Assembly (NCBI RefSeq): GCF_030269925.1
Contig: NC_085112.1
Location: 992,001 to 1,056,000, forward strand
DNA: 64,000 nt
Source: Bombyx mori
Lineage: Eukaryota; Arthropoda; Insecta; Lepidoptera; Bombycidae
Reading direction: 5' to 3'
The notes below the pieces were generated by a model that worked only from the letters and a program-made list of their open reading frames with translations, was not told the DNA's origin and ran no database searches. This document shows positions 9,008-18,710 of the stretch, in pieces. Each line of letters starts with the position of its first letter. Position 1 is the first letter of the stretch. The position numbers and the translations under genes were made by a program.

Positions 9008-12000
9008 TTATAAATCAGTAATTTTTTTAAATCTGACACGTCTGCCTGAGCGTGTGGTATAAGGCTCTTTTGTTTTCTCACCTTGAATTTTTATTGGAAT
9101 TGACAGCGGCCTTGTTGGCAGCGGCAACAGCGGCGGATTTTCCAGATCCATTGGTCGTAAGGCTTGATTTTGCTGACAAGACAAAGGCTCGGCTTGCTTC
9201 CGTTCATCATCAATGTGATCTATGAAAGCCGGCTTAAGTCTGTCTACACTCACGACAACTTTGTTATTTTTTATGGACAGTGTGAACGTTTTCCCATCAG
9301 GGGAGCGTTCTAATACTCTATATGGACCTGTATATGGCGGCTGCAATGCCCTGCGGATGGTATCGTCTCTCAGGAAAACATGAGAAGCGCTTTCCAATTC
9401 CTTGAATATAAATGGAGAGTTTTTACAATGTCGAGAAGCAGGCACTGGGCGTATAGATGACATTTTGTTACGCAATTGTACCACAAAGTCGGTGGCATCC
9501 TCAATTTTTTCTATTGACGAGGAAGCTATTAACAGCTCTCCAGGGAGTCTTAAAGGTTCACCGTACACCGTTTCTGCGACTGTGGCTTCCAAATCTTCTT
9601 TAAAGGCTGACCGCATTCCCAGCAAAACCATGGGAAGGGATCTTACCCATGAATCTTGATGGCATATTAATGCCGCCTTGAGCTGTCTATGGACACGTTC
9701 AATCATTCCGTTTGCGCAGGGATGATATGAGGTAGTCCTTATACGCTTGGTGGCGAATCGAAGCAGCAGCCGGTTAAACAAATCGGATTCAAATTGAGAT
9801 CCTTGGTCTGTTGTGATTATTGACGGTACTCCAAAACGGGAAATCCACTCCCTGGTAAAAGTTTCCACCACTTCCTCTGCCGTGATGGTGCGCATAGGCC
9901 ACACCTCTGGCCACCTGGAAACCCTATCAATTGCCGTCAAACAATATCGGTATTCGTTGCAAACCGGTAATGGCCCTACAATGTCTATATGCACGTGCAT
10001 GAAGCGACCGGATGGTGTGTTAAAGTTTCCAGTAGGAGCTGAGTTGTGTCTTGAAACTTTGCTACGTTGACATGCGTCACAGCTTCGAGACCAAATACGG
10101 CAGTCCCTTTTCATCGATGGCCAAACGAAACGTTCTGACACGAGGCGTGTGGTAGCACGGATACCAGGATGACTCAAGTTGTGCAGTTGGTTGAACGCGG
10201 TTCTTCGAAAGGAAGGGGTCAAATACGGACGTGGCTTACCTGTAGAAACGTCACAATAAATTGCCGATTTCGCTTCTGGAGGGCTGATTTTAGTTAGGCT
10301 CAGGCTAGAGCCATTTTGTAACAGATTTTTCAATTCAGAATCTGTAGCCTGAGACTTCGCGAGTGCATCGTGATCTTGATCCAGCGCGATGGCGTTGATA
10401 TCGATGCGTGACATTGTGTCAGCAACGATATTGTCCTCGCCCTTAATATACTGTATGTCAGTCGTGAATTGGCTTATAAAAAACAACTGGTTTAACTGAG
10501 GAGGTGGCAGCTTCTCGCGTCTCTGTAAGAAAGCATATAAGAGTGGTTTGTGGTCGGTAAAAATTGTGGCATGCTGGACTTCTAAAATATATCGAAAATG
10601 TTGAACACTTTCGTATACCGCTAATAATTCTCTGTAGTAAGTCGGCCACTGTCTTTGCTGGGGTGTGAGTTTCTTACTAAAAAAAGATAGCGGAAACCAC
10701 TTACCATTTACCTTTTGCTGAAGGCAAGACCCAATATGAACACTGGAGGCATCTGTGAACAGACCTAAACTAGAATTACTCACAGGATGTTGTAATAGCG
10801 TCGCCGAGGACAAGCTTTGCTTGCAGGCTTCAAATTGCTGAAGTAGCTCTGGGGACCAAGGAAATGGCCTGGCACCCTTGCTCTTTGTTGCTACGAGAGC
10901 CTCAATTAGCGGTGCCTGAAACTGAGCAGCATGTGGAACAAAACGCCGGTAGTAGTTCAGCATACCGAGAAATCGGCGCATACCTTGTACCGTCTCAGGA
11001 GGTGGAAAGTCCAATAAGACTTGGATGCGAGCCTGAGGAGGGCGTGTCCCTTCACTGTTTATGTGATAGCCCAAGAAGTTAACTTCATCTACTCCCAGAG
11101 TACATTTGGAGGGGTTAATTACAACTCCGTATTCTTGTAGACGTTCGAAGAGGGTTCGAAGGTGTTTCAGATGAAGATTCTCATCAGCTGAATGAACGAG
11201 GATGTCATCAACGTAGGGAAAACAGAAATCAAGACCACGTGTGACCTCATCAATAAATCGCTGGAATGTCTGTCCCGCGTTTCGAAGCCCAAAAGTCATG
11301 AATGGGAATTCGAAGAGGCCAAACGGTGTAACAATTGCTGTCTTCGGCACGTCCTCCTCAGCGATCGGTATCTGGTGATAAGCTTTTACTAAATCGATGG
11401 TGCTGAAAACTTTTGAACCAGAGAGGTTATGAGCAAAATCGTGAATATGGCGCACGGGGTACCTATCTGGAACTGTTCTGGCGTTTAGGGCCCGGTAATC
11501 GCCGCATGGACGCCAGGTGTCGTCTTTTTTAATTGTCATATGCAGTGGTGATGACCAGGCACTTTTGGATGGTCGAGCTGTACCAGATTGCACCATATCC
11601 TCGAACTCTTTCTTAGCTGCAACTAGTTTCTGAGGGGCTAAGCGGCGGGGACGGCAGGCAATCGGAGGCCCATCTGTTGTTTTGATGAAATGGACCGTAT
11701 GGTGCTTAACGACTCGAGGCAGCCCTGGTGGTCGTGTAATGTCTGGAAATTCTGCTAATAATTCAGTAAAAATGACCTTTCCAGATGCAACTGCTCGAAC
11801 ACTTGGTTGATCAATATCAGTGGTTGAGGCAATTGATGATAGTCCTGTGGTCCCATCAACTATCCTTTCATTTCTGCAATCCGGTAAAAGATTGTAAAAC
11901 GCTAAAAAATCAGATCCGATAATTGCAGAGTTAACGTCGGCTATGACAAATTTCCAGACAAAGTTACGGCGTAGCCCGAAGTTTAGATTTAAATTAATTG

Positions 12001-12241
12001 TGCCGAAAGTCCGAATGCAACTACCATTGGCAGCGCTTAAGTCGTATTTGGTAGCCTTTCGCTTTACTGGTAACCAGTGATGGGGGAAACAACATAGGTC
12101 TGATCCAGTGTCGATTAAAAAACGGTGCTTGGTCACTTGGTCAATGACAAACAGGCGGCGGCCAATACTATGGCAATCAGTTGCCGCCATTACTGACTGC
12201 TGTTTGGGTTTTCCGCCTTCCAGGTGCAAGGAGTTACACAT
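9008..12241 (-). CDS. Gypsy (CsRn1-type) Pol polyprotein, 1077 aa
   Basis: Domains in order: aspartic protease with FLIDTGSD near residue 42; reverse transcriptase with [12 protein letters not shown] and the YVDD catalytic box near residue 345; RNase H beginning FTDASS; integrase with an HHCC zinc finger (H...H...CDACQRS) and DDE core ([24 protein letters not shown]); then a C-terminal region with the GPYRVL motif seen in gypsy integrases. The ORF overlaps the 3' end of gag by 52 nt in a different frame (-1 relative to gag), so Pol is probably made by ribosomal frameshifting and the Met at 12241 is only the first in-frame Met. No inactivating change is visible. Confidence 0.95.
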   Translation of the reverse strand: MCNSLHLEGGKPKQQSVMAATDCHSIGRRLFVIDQVTKHRFLIDTGSDLCCFPHHWLPVKRKATKYDLSAANGSCIRTFGTINLNLNFGLRRNFVWKFVIADVNSAIIGSDFLAFYNLLPDCRNERIVDGTTGLSSIASTTDIDQPSVRAVASGKVIFTELLAEFPDITRPPGLPRVVKHHTVHFIKTTDGPPIACRPRRLAPQKLVAAKKEFEDMVQSGTARPSKSAWSSPLHMTIKKDDTWRPCGDYRALNARTVPDRYPVRHIHDFAHNLSGSKVFSTIDLVKAYHQIPIAEEDVPKTAIVTPFGLFEFPFMTFGLRNAGQTFQRFIDEVTRGLDFCFPYVDDILVHSADENLHLKHLRTLFERLQEYGVVINPSKCTLGVDEVNFLGYHINSEGTRPPQARIQVLLDFPPPETVQGMRRFLGMLNYYRRFVPHAAQFQAPLIEALVATKSKGARPFPWSPELLQQFEACKQSLSSATLLQHPVSNSSLGLFTDASSVHIGSCLQQKVNGKWFPLSFFSKKLTPQQRQWPTYYRELLAVYESVQHFRYILEVQHATIFTDHKPLLYAFLQRREKLPPPQLNQLFFISQFTTDIQYIKGEDNIVADTMSRIDINAIALDQDHDALAKSQATDSELKNLLQNGSSLSLTKISPPEAKSAIYCDVSTGKPRPYLTPSFRRTAFNQLHNLSHPGIRATTRLVSERFVWPSMKRDCRIWSRSCDACQRSKVSRHNSAPTGNFNTPSGRFMHVHIDIVGPLPVCNEYRYCLTAIDRVSRWPEVWPMRTITAEEVVETFTREWISRFGVPSIITTDQGSQFESDLFNRLLLRFATKRIRTTSYHPCANGMIERVHRQLKAALICHQDSWVRSLPMVLLGMRSAFKEDLEATVAETVYGEPLRLPGELLIASSSIEKIEDATDFVVQLRNKMSSIRPVPASRHCKNSPFIFKELESASHVFLRDDTIRRALQPPYTGPYRVLERSPDGKTFTLSIKNNKVVVSVDRLKPAFIDHIDDERKQAEPLSCQQNQALRPMDLENPPLLPLPTRPLSIPIKIQGEKTKEPYTTRSGRRVRFKKITDL

Positions 12242-13014
12242 TTAGTTGCATTATTGCCCCACCTCCGATGATACCAACAAATTTTAGGGCCGCGAGATGA
12301 TGATCTGTCACGATAAGGGCGGCTCTGTCGCCTAGATAGGACAGCAACTTGGCTACTGATCTCTTCTAGTTGTTTGGCTAATGAACCAAGCGTTAAACTG
12401 TTCGAAGATGTTGCGGTCGAACATACCATAGGAGGAGTTTGGGCCAACTCAAGAATTTTGTCGGCTAGTTCTGACAATTTGTCAAGGCCAAGGTCAGCCT
12501 GTGCTGCCAGTATAGCTTGAGCCTGATGAGGCAAGCGGCGTAACCAAAGTTGGCGTATAATATTGTCGTCTGTGAGTGTGCTTCCTGCAAGAGAGCGTAG
12601 GTGTCGGAGGAACTGTGATGGTTTTCTATCCCCAAGTTCTTCATCACTCAGAAGTTGTCGAACTCTTTTTTCTTGTGATACAGAAAGGCGCTGAATAAGT
12701 ATGCTTTTTAATTTTTCATATTTTTCTTCAGTTGGTGGGTTTGTTATTATGTCTTCAACCTCTCCAGCTATTCTTTGGTCAAGGTGACCTACAACATAAT
12801 TATATTTAGTAGTATCTGTCACAATATTGGCAATTTGGAATTGAGCTTCAATTTGAGCAAACCAAACAGCTGGTTTGTCAGCCCAAAATGTAGGCAATTT
12901 GACTGTAACTCTACAAACTTTTGTTTCTCTCTCATTTCCTTCAAGTTGTTTTTGTAGCGCTGCATTTGCAGCCAAGAGTTGTTGCAGTTGTTCCTGTATT
13001 TCTTGACTGGCCAT
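12190..13014 (-). CDS. Gypsy (CsRn1-type) Gag, 274 aa
   Basis: N-terminal coiled-coil-like region ([18 protein letters not shown]), then a capsid-like helical domain starting around [17 protein letters not shown], the usual gypsy gag core. Near residue 245 is [15 protein letters not shown]3-C, the CHCC-type nucleocapsid finger diagnostic of CsRn1 relatives. Stop at 12190 lies inside the start of pol. Start ATG at 13014 follows a 5' leader of about 490 bp from the LTR. Confidence 0.93.
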   Translation of the reverse strand: MASQEIQEQLQQLLAANAALQKQLEGNERETKVCRVTVKLPTFWADKPAVWFAQIEAQFQIANIVTDTTKYNYVVGHLDQRIAGEVEDIITNPPTEEKYEKLKSILIQRLSVSQEKRVRQLLSDEELGDRKPSQFLRHLRSLAGSTLTDDNIIRQLWLRRLPHQAQAILAAQADLGLDKLSELADKILELAQTPPMVCSTATSSNSLTLGSLAKQLEEISSQVAVLSRRQSRPYRDRSSSRGPKICWYHRRWGNNATKCVTPCTWKAENPNSSQ

Positions 13015-13484
13015 TGTTAAGAAGAAAAATATAAACTTCGTTTAATAATATAAAACTGTATAAATAATGTTAACTATACCACACGCTCAGCACGAATTAT
13101 ACATATAACCAATTATAGTATTATATTACAATACAAAATGGTATTAAATTTTTTTTTTAACTAAAATTAATATTGGTTAATACATTCACAGAAAAATAAA
13201 AAATTAAAGGAAATAAATAACATTAAGGTTTTTAATACGAAATTCTATTTTTTATTAGAGTCCCTAATATATAGACTGCAGCACTGATGGTGTTCGTATT
13301 AGACCTCACTAATACTTGCGAAATAGATAATTAAATTGTCGAAAAAATGTTCAGGCGTAATAAGGAAATGAACATTTGCGATTAATTTCTGTGGTTCTCC
13401 GTGGATTTATTGAAAGCAGGCTTCTATATTGCGTTACTACATCCGTTATTACGTCCGCGGCTTCAACGGGACATCTCAATTTCT

Positions 13485-13500
13485 CGTGTCGGGGTCACCA
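13485..13500 (-). promoter_or_regulatory. Primer binding site (tRNA-Trp type)
   Basis: The plus strand ends GTCGGGGTCACCA at 13500, matching the 3' end of insect tRNA-Trp including CCA; the LTR starts at 13501 with no gap. tRNA-Trp priming is characteristic of CsRn1-clade elements. Confidence 0.8.
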
Positions 13501-13755
13501 TTTTAGGAAATATGTTGTCAACTGTCGTCGTTGCGGATTAAACTCAAACTGCAGTATAGGAAGCACTTATTTATTCCACACGCACCTTAAAATCGTATAC
13601 ATTAACAATCAATTGGTTTTTATCCTTTGAACCTTTTAAAAACGTAAAACACAAATTTTTATCTCATGACATTTTTCCCTCAATCTGACAGCCTGTCTTT
13701 CTTTTCTTCCGGACGTCTCCCGTTGTTAATCTGTGTGTGAAAAACCATTCACCAC
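13501..13755 (-). repeat. 5' LTR of the gypsy element
   Basis: 255 bp, identical by eye to 8542-8796; followed by the ACAG duplication at 13756. Confidence 0.9.
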
Positions 13756-13759
13756 ACAG

Positions 13760-14434
13760 TGTGTCAGTTTGGCATCTATGTCATATTAATCGAAATTTTT
13801 GTGTGACTCCGGAATAAACGTATTTGCGATTAAAATTTTTAGTGATTATGACCGGGACCCTAGAAGGAGCACGTATTTTGTGATGGAAAGAAACGGAACC
13901 TCTCAAGGCATGCTATTAGAAAATAATACTTAGACGAGAGCTTTTGTTAGAGTTCATGACTAGGCGTAGTTTTGAGGTCTTATCACGTTTTGCCTACTTC
14001 GCTTTTTACTATCTTGGGTGTTAGGTTCCGTGTCTGTAAGGTGATCGTTTTCGTCACCAGACTGTGGAAAGATAGAAGAACAGAGAGAAAGTTCTTAGGT
14101 CAATTTGTTTTTGTATCGAATTCCATTTTCGTGGTAAGGATAGAAGAACAGAGAGAAGGTTCTTAGGTCAATTTGTTTATGTATCGAATTCCATTTTCGT
14201 GGTGAATAAACCTTAAAAGTTTTTAAAGACACCTCAATAAGAGTACATATTGAAAGGCCTGATAATGTTCAACTTTGTTGCTTTATTTACAGATGATTCA
14301 TGTCCGATATTGTGTTTGACCAAAACTGCGTTGTTTGTGCTGATTTCGTTATTTGTGTTGGTGAGAAATCCTTCCTGTTTAATTAACATCCTTTAATGAT
14401 GTTTATGAAGTCGTGACGCATGCAAATTTCTTGA
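13760..14434. other. Intergenic sequence with a 68-bp tandem duplication
   Basis: No convincing exon. A tandem duplication occupies 14071-14206; the rest is AT-rich and unrecognised. Confidence 0.5.
14071..14206. repeat. Tandem duplication, period 68 bp
   Basis: Two adjacent units, each starting GATAGAAGAACAGAGAGAA (14071 and 14139), differ by only a few substitutions such as AAGTTC/AGGTTC and TTTTTG/TTTATG. Confidence 0.9.
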
Positions 14435-14560
14435 GAGTTTAACGGTAGGCAGTGGCTTGGCTCTGCCTCTGGGATTGCTGAAGTCCATGGGCGATGTTAA
14501 CCACTCATCATTAGGTGGGCCGTATGCTCGTCTGACTACAAGGGTAATAAAAAAAAGAGC
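14435..14560 (+). mobile_element. Non-LTR retrotransposon 3' fragment
   Basis: Same 3' tail as the copy at 16098-16420: GGTAGGCAGTGGCTTGGCTC at the start, then the stretch ending CTACAAGGGTAATAAAA. Severely 5'-truncated. Confidence 0.75.
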
Positions 14561-15096
14561 TATGTTTTTTTTTGGATGGAATTTTTTTTTTTTCACAAAG
14601 TAGATTTTCTTTTTGTTTTGCCTCCCGTTTTGAGATACGAGTTTCGATTCTATATAATAGGCAAGGCAATGGTACCCTACAGCTAGTATTGCTCGGTTTC
14701 AGTACCTGCCCCTCGGTGATCCGAATTGCAACGAATCAGACGCTCGCCGACAAACGCATAGGAGTTCAGCAATAATATGTTTTTGTGATACATACGAATA
14801 CTTCCTAAGGTAAAATAGTTATTTATTTTTTAAGCTTTTGACTGCCACGTAAGTCACCTGTGCCCCACGCGGCGCTCTGATGTATTTGTGTTGATTTCTG
14901 TTATTAAGATTAAGCTTAAGCTTGACGCAATTAAGCTTACTCCATGCAAATAGCCGAAGAAGATTTTTAGTGATAATATTTTTTTCAAATTTTAAACTTT
15001 TAGTTGGCTATCCTGTATAGTTGCGAAATGTCGCTTAAAAAATAACCGTTCACCCCTAGATATATACTAAGTAATTATACATATATTATATATATA
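14561..15096. other. AT-rich intergenic spacer
   Basis: Homopolymer T runs and a TA dinucleotide run just before the MITE. No exon or known repeat seen. Confidence 0.45.
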
Positions 15097-15098
15097 TA

Positions 15099-15343
15099 CA
15101 TATCGCACATACGGTGCTATAAAGTCACTTATGCAATTTTTGTTAACACTGAATGGAGTATGAGAAAATTTTTTTTTTTTGTAGTTATTAGTGAGAGTTG
15201 TAGTTTAAATATTATCATTTTATTTCTATTGCCTAGCAGAACTATATAAGAATTATATAATAAGATGTTGAATTTTCCAACGTTTCTCCTGAAAAATAAC
15301 ATAATTTGCATAAGTGACGTAATTGCACTGTATGTGCGATATG
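15099..15343. mobile_element. MITE with about 40-bp terminal inverted repeats
   Basis: The left end (CATATCGCACATACGGTGC..., to about 15138) matches the reverse complement of the right end (to 15343) over about 40 bp with few mismatches, and both ends are flanked by TA (15097-15098, 15344-15345). The 245-bp AT-rich interior has no coding capacity. TA flanks suggest a Tc1/mariner-type source transposase, which is inference. Confidence 0.75.
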
Positions 15344-15359
15344 TACTCAAAGTACTTCA

Positions 15360-15675
15360 TCTATACTAATATTATAAAGCTGAAGAGTTTGTTTGTTTGA
15401 ACGCGCTAATCTCAGGAACTAGTGGTCCGATTCGAATTCTTTCAGTGTTCGATAGCCCATTTATTGAGGAAGGCTATAGGCTATATAGCATCACGCTAAG
15501 ACCAATACAAGTGGAGCACCAATAAAGAATGTTTCAAAATAGGGGTTTAAATAGCTCCTTAATATTATATAATTCAAAAATATTTTCATATTCTACGTAA
15601 ATGAAGTGGGGGGTAAAATTTAGCGTTATGCCAAAGTAATTATTCCACGCGGATGGAGTTGCGAGGAAAAACTAG
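15360..15675 (+). mobile_element. Non-autonomous Helitron-like element
   Basis: Begins TCTATACTAATATTATAAAG directly after an A and ends in CTAG directly before a T, the A|TC...CTAG|T pattern of Helitron insertions. The last 40 bp contain the GC-rich CCACGCGGATGGAGTTGCG, which can form the expected 3' hairpin. 316 bp, non-coding. A relative of its 3' half is at 43675-43832. Confidence 0.7.
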
Positions 15676-16097
15676 TTCCTTTATTTTTTTTTCAGGAGTA
15701 TTTATCGTATTACCGATATAATTGAAAATGTTATTGAAATCATTATCTGCCTGGTCCTGGACGTCTTGTATGAAAGCAAATTGAGGGTACGCATCACTTT
15801 ATTAGTTTTACTCGATTATATGTAGACAATCCGTAAGCTTGTCGAGGTTAGCCAGTCCACTTATTGTTACGTCATCCAACTAGAGGCAAGACGTAGTTGG
15901 TGTTCTTATTTATTGCCTAGGCTGCTGATTGACCTCACGGTTCGCGTGGTGTGAAGTGGCCACCGAAGTCCGTAGACATTACATCGAAGGTCCATGACAA
16001 TAACAGTATTAATACAGTCGAAAGTATACCATAAATACAACTCGCGCGCTTTTCACTTCGCCAACAGATAACCTTAAAACATGTGACATTTTAAGCA
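15676..16097. other. Intergenic spacer
   Basis: No ORF with splice signals and no repeat recognised. Confidence 0.4.
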
Positions 16098-16420
16098 ATG
16101 TTCCATGGGGAGTGCTCTAAAGAATTTTTCGAGATGATACCGTCATCTCGTCATCCATACTACCTGGAGCCACTGCGGTCATCCACAGTGCGTTTCCAGA
16201 GGTATTTTTTGCCACATACCATCCGGCTATGGAATGAGCTCCCCTCCACGGTGTTTCCCGAGGGCTATGACATGTCCTTCTTCAAACGAGGCGTGTGGAG
16301 AGTATTAAGCGGTAGGCAGCGGCTTGGCTCTGCCCCTGGCATTGCTGAAGTCCATGGGCGACGGTAACCACTCACCATCAGGTGGACCGCATGCTTATCT
16401 ACCTACAAGGGTAATTAAAA
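16098..16420 (+). mobile_element. Non-LTR retrotransposon 3' fragment with ORF2 C-terminus
   Basis: The 89-aa ORF at 16098-16367 carries RHPYYLEPLRSSTVRF and LWNELPSTVFPEGYDMS, the conserved C-terminal tail seen after the RT domain in many insect non-LTR elements. It is followed by a short 3' UTR and an A-rich end. The copy is 5'-truncated and has no RT core. Tails of the same family are at 14435, 55590 and 61026. Confidence 0.8.
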
Positions 16421-17952
16421 AAATGTGCACGTTGATGTAGCGGTTACAAATTACAGATTAGTGTTCGGAAGAACGTCTTGTCTATCGTTAAATCTCAATA
16501 TGTTGTTTTAAAAAGAAATCTTTAATCAAAAGCTTTTAGTGGCGGATTGTTTCATAATTAAAATTGTTCTTTGATCTGATCACAAAAATTCCTTTATCGA
16601 ATAAAAGAAGAGGAGGTTAGGAATTTTTATGTTCCAAAATTATTTGTGTTTCGAATCATAGACACGAAAATAGACACGAGGAACATTTAATATTGTCTTT
16701 GTTTACTTTTTACGGAATATACGATATAATTTATAAGTGTTTAAAATATTCGTGGTGGCGGATGAACATGAATAAATGTGTGATCAGTTCCTTAAGGGAC
16801 GCGAATTAATTGAGAACAATAAATGGCCTGTGGTTTTTGTGAATATTTAATGTTTACTGTATGCTCTGAAATAACCGTCAGCTAAGTGTTTGGGTGCAAT
16901 AGCTGACCCTATGTAATGGATCGCACTGACTGCGTCTTTCACGCCCCGGAGTAATCTTAGGAGAAGCTAGGTCAACTTGAATTATTACAGACTTTATTTT
17001 TTAGTTTTACTCACTGCTGGAGAAATTGGATAAGCACGATTTATGCGCCGCGGCCTGTTGTCAAAATACTGTGAGTAAAATGCTGTTTACATTTTTCTTT
17101 ATTTTAACATTATATCACGGTCCACCGATATTAAGTGGTGACCAGAGACCGTAAACATGAGGTAGTGATTTAATTTCGCGGCAGACATAGTGCGATCTCG
17201 CAGTAGCCCTCTTACCAAGAGATGGTAAGGAAGATGGTGTCAGCCTAAATTCAGAGCTTAACTTATGAAAATACATAAGGACTGACCAAATAAAGTCGCT
17301 CATCAAGACTGCGAAGGCTATGAAAACGTTCGCCAGGTGTTGCTTCGGGATTGGCGAAGGGGTATTGTTTACAATTTAGTACACCCTGGATTTACCGTGG
17401 CCAAGACTGCTATGCAGAATGTTAATCCTCTAAACTTCAGTCGCGCCATTTTGCTAATTCCGATCATGCGTACTAGCGAACGTCGCGCGTTTAAAACTGT
17501 GATAAAATTGTCAATTGTAGCTGTCAAATTGACAATTCCTCGCTGCGACTGACCAGTATTTTAGTAAAGAATTGTATGCCTAAATATACCGTTTCAATTA
17601 TTCGTAGATTGAGTAAATCGATTGCCGTTTTAATTCTGCCGTACCGACAGAACTTATCAGTAATACACCGATATATTTTTTAAATGTTTTTAATTTTATT
17701 TTTTGTAACTTTGTTTTTTTGTTTGTAAGTTTTTTTTTTATAAAAAGATTAAAAACACATATACAAGTGTTTAATTTCTAATAGACAATTAAATTACCAT
17801 TCCAATCATATCCTACAGCCCTTAACTATTGACAAAGTTTGAGTAAAAGTATTTTAAAGTTGTTTTTTTAAAAGGTGCGATTTTTGTGACGCCAAGTGTA
17901 GTATGCTAACATTAGGCTTAGTGATACTGAACTTGTGTAGTGTGATAGTAAT
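16421..17952. other. Unassigned intergenic DNA
   Basis: About 1.5 kb, mostly AT-rich. Short ORFs at 17115-17306 and 17337-17552 lack family motifs and splice context. No known repeat recognised with confidence. Confidence 0.4.
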
Positions 17953-17954
17953 AT

Positions 17955-18053
17955 GTTTCAGAACATAGAAGAATCTACAGAGCCCGTTAAAGAAAAAGAT
18001 CCAGTGTCGGTTTGTCCGTGCATACGCAGGAAATGTTGCAAGAAAAGAAAGTA
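17955..18053 (+). CDS. Possible 32-aa basic Cys-rich smORF or terminal exon
   Basis: An ATG opens a short frame ending CPCIRRKCCKKRK-stop. The start overlaps TATGTTTCAG, a good 3' splice site, so the piece from 17964 could instead be the last coding exon of an unseen upstream gene. Composition (four Cys, basic tail) is not random-looking for AT-rich intergenic DNA, but no family is recognised and a Bm1 copy follows soon after. Weak call. Confidence 0.25.
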
Positions 18054-18185
18054 GACTATATTAGTAATGCAGCGAGAAAGGAATATGTAAACATAAAAAA
18101 TTGTTATATTAAACTTTAAATATTTGAATTCTAACAAAGGTTTTATAAAATTTTGTGAATGTGTGTAATTAAAATAAAAAAATGT

Positions 18186-18431
18186 ACTGGTGGTAGGACC
18201 TCTTGTGAGTCCGCGCGGGTAGGTACCACCACCCTGCCTATTTCTGCCGTGAAGCAGTAATGCGTTTCAGTTTGAAGGGCGGGACAGCCGTTGTAACTAT
18301 ACTGAGATCTTAGAACTTGTATCTCAAGGTGGGTGGCGCATTTATGTTGTAGATGTCTATGGGCTCCATTAACCACTTAACACCAGGTGGGCTGTGAGCT
18401 CGTCCACCCATTTAAGCAATAAAAAAAAAAA
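18186..18431 (+). mobile_element. Bm1 SINE, 5'-truncated
   Basis: Carries the Bm1 body from CTGGTGGTAGGACCTCTTG to the tail AAGCAATAAAAAAA. The tRNA-like head is missing. Confidence 0.9.
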
Positions 18432-18641
18432 ATATATAAAATAAAAGTTTTGTCCGGTAGTATTGATATAAATTACTCAAACACATTATTGCACTTATAG
18501 AAGTTTTTTGCAACAAAAACTATAATAAAAACATGTTTTTAACATAAAAATAATTCGATTTGTTAAAGTCGTAAAACATTCACAATATAATTCGGTGGCG
18601 TGTAGCTGGCGTTAAACTTGTTTGTCCGTTGTTTTTATTTC

Positions 18642-18670
18642 TATATAAACTAAAGTTATTTTTGTACAGT
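18642..18670 (+). promoter_or_regulatory. Putative core promoter (TATA + Inr)
   Basis: TATATAAA at 18642-18649 is followed about 26 nt later by ACAGT (18666-18670), resembling the arthropod initiator TCAGT. The start codon of the secreted-protein gene is at 18711, giving a short 5' UTR of about 43 nt. Inference from spacing only; a 3' splice site at CACCACAG (ending 18705) is an alternative that would imply an upstream exon. Confidence 0.4.
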
Positions 18671-18710
18671 TTTTTAAATATAAATCTCGTTTTTATTCAC
18701 CACAGTCGAA

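Larger units (their letters stand above)
8542..13755 (-). mobile_element. Complete Ty3/gypsy element, CsRn1/Kabuki-like
   Basis: A 5214-bp element with 255-bp LTRs at 8542-8796 and 13501-13755 that look identical, flanked by the 4-bp duplication ACAG (8538-8541, 13756-13759). On the minus strand: 5' LTR, primer site for tRNA-Trp directly touching the LTR, gag, overlapping pol, purine-rich tract, 3' LTR. The gag nucleocapsid motif is CHCC rather than CCHC and the primer is tRNA-Trp, both hallmarks of the CsRn1 clade, of which Kabuki is the silkworm member. Clade placement is therefore good; identity with Kabuki itself is not established. Both ORFs are intact. Confidence 0.93.
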
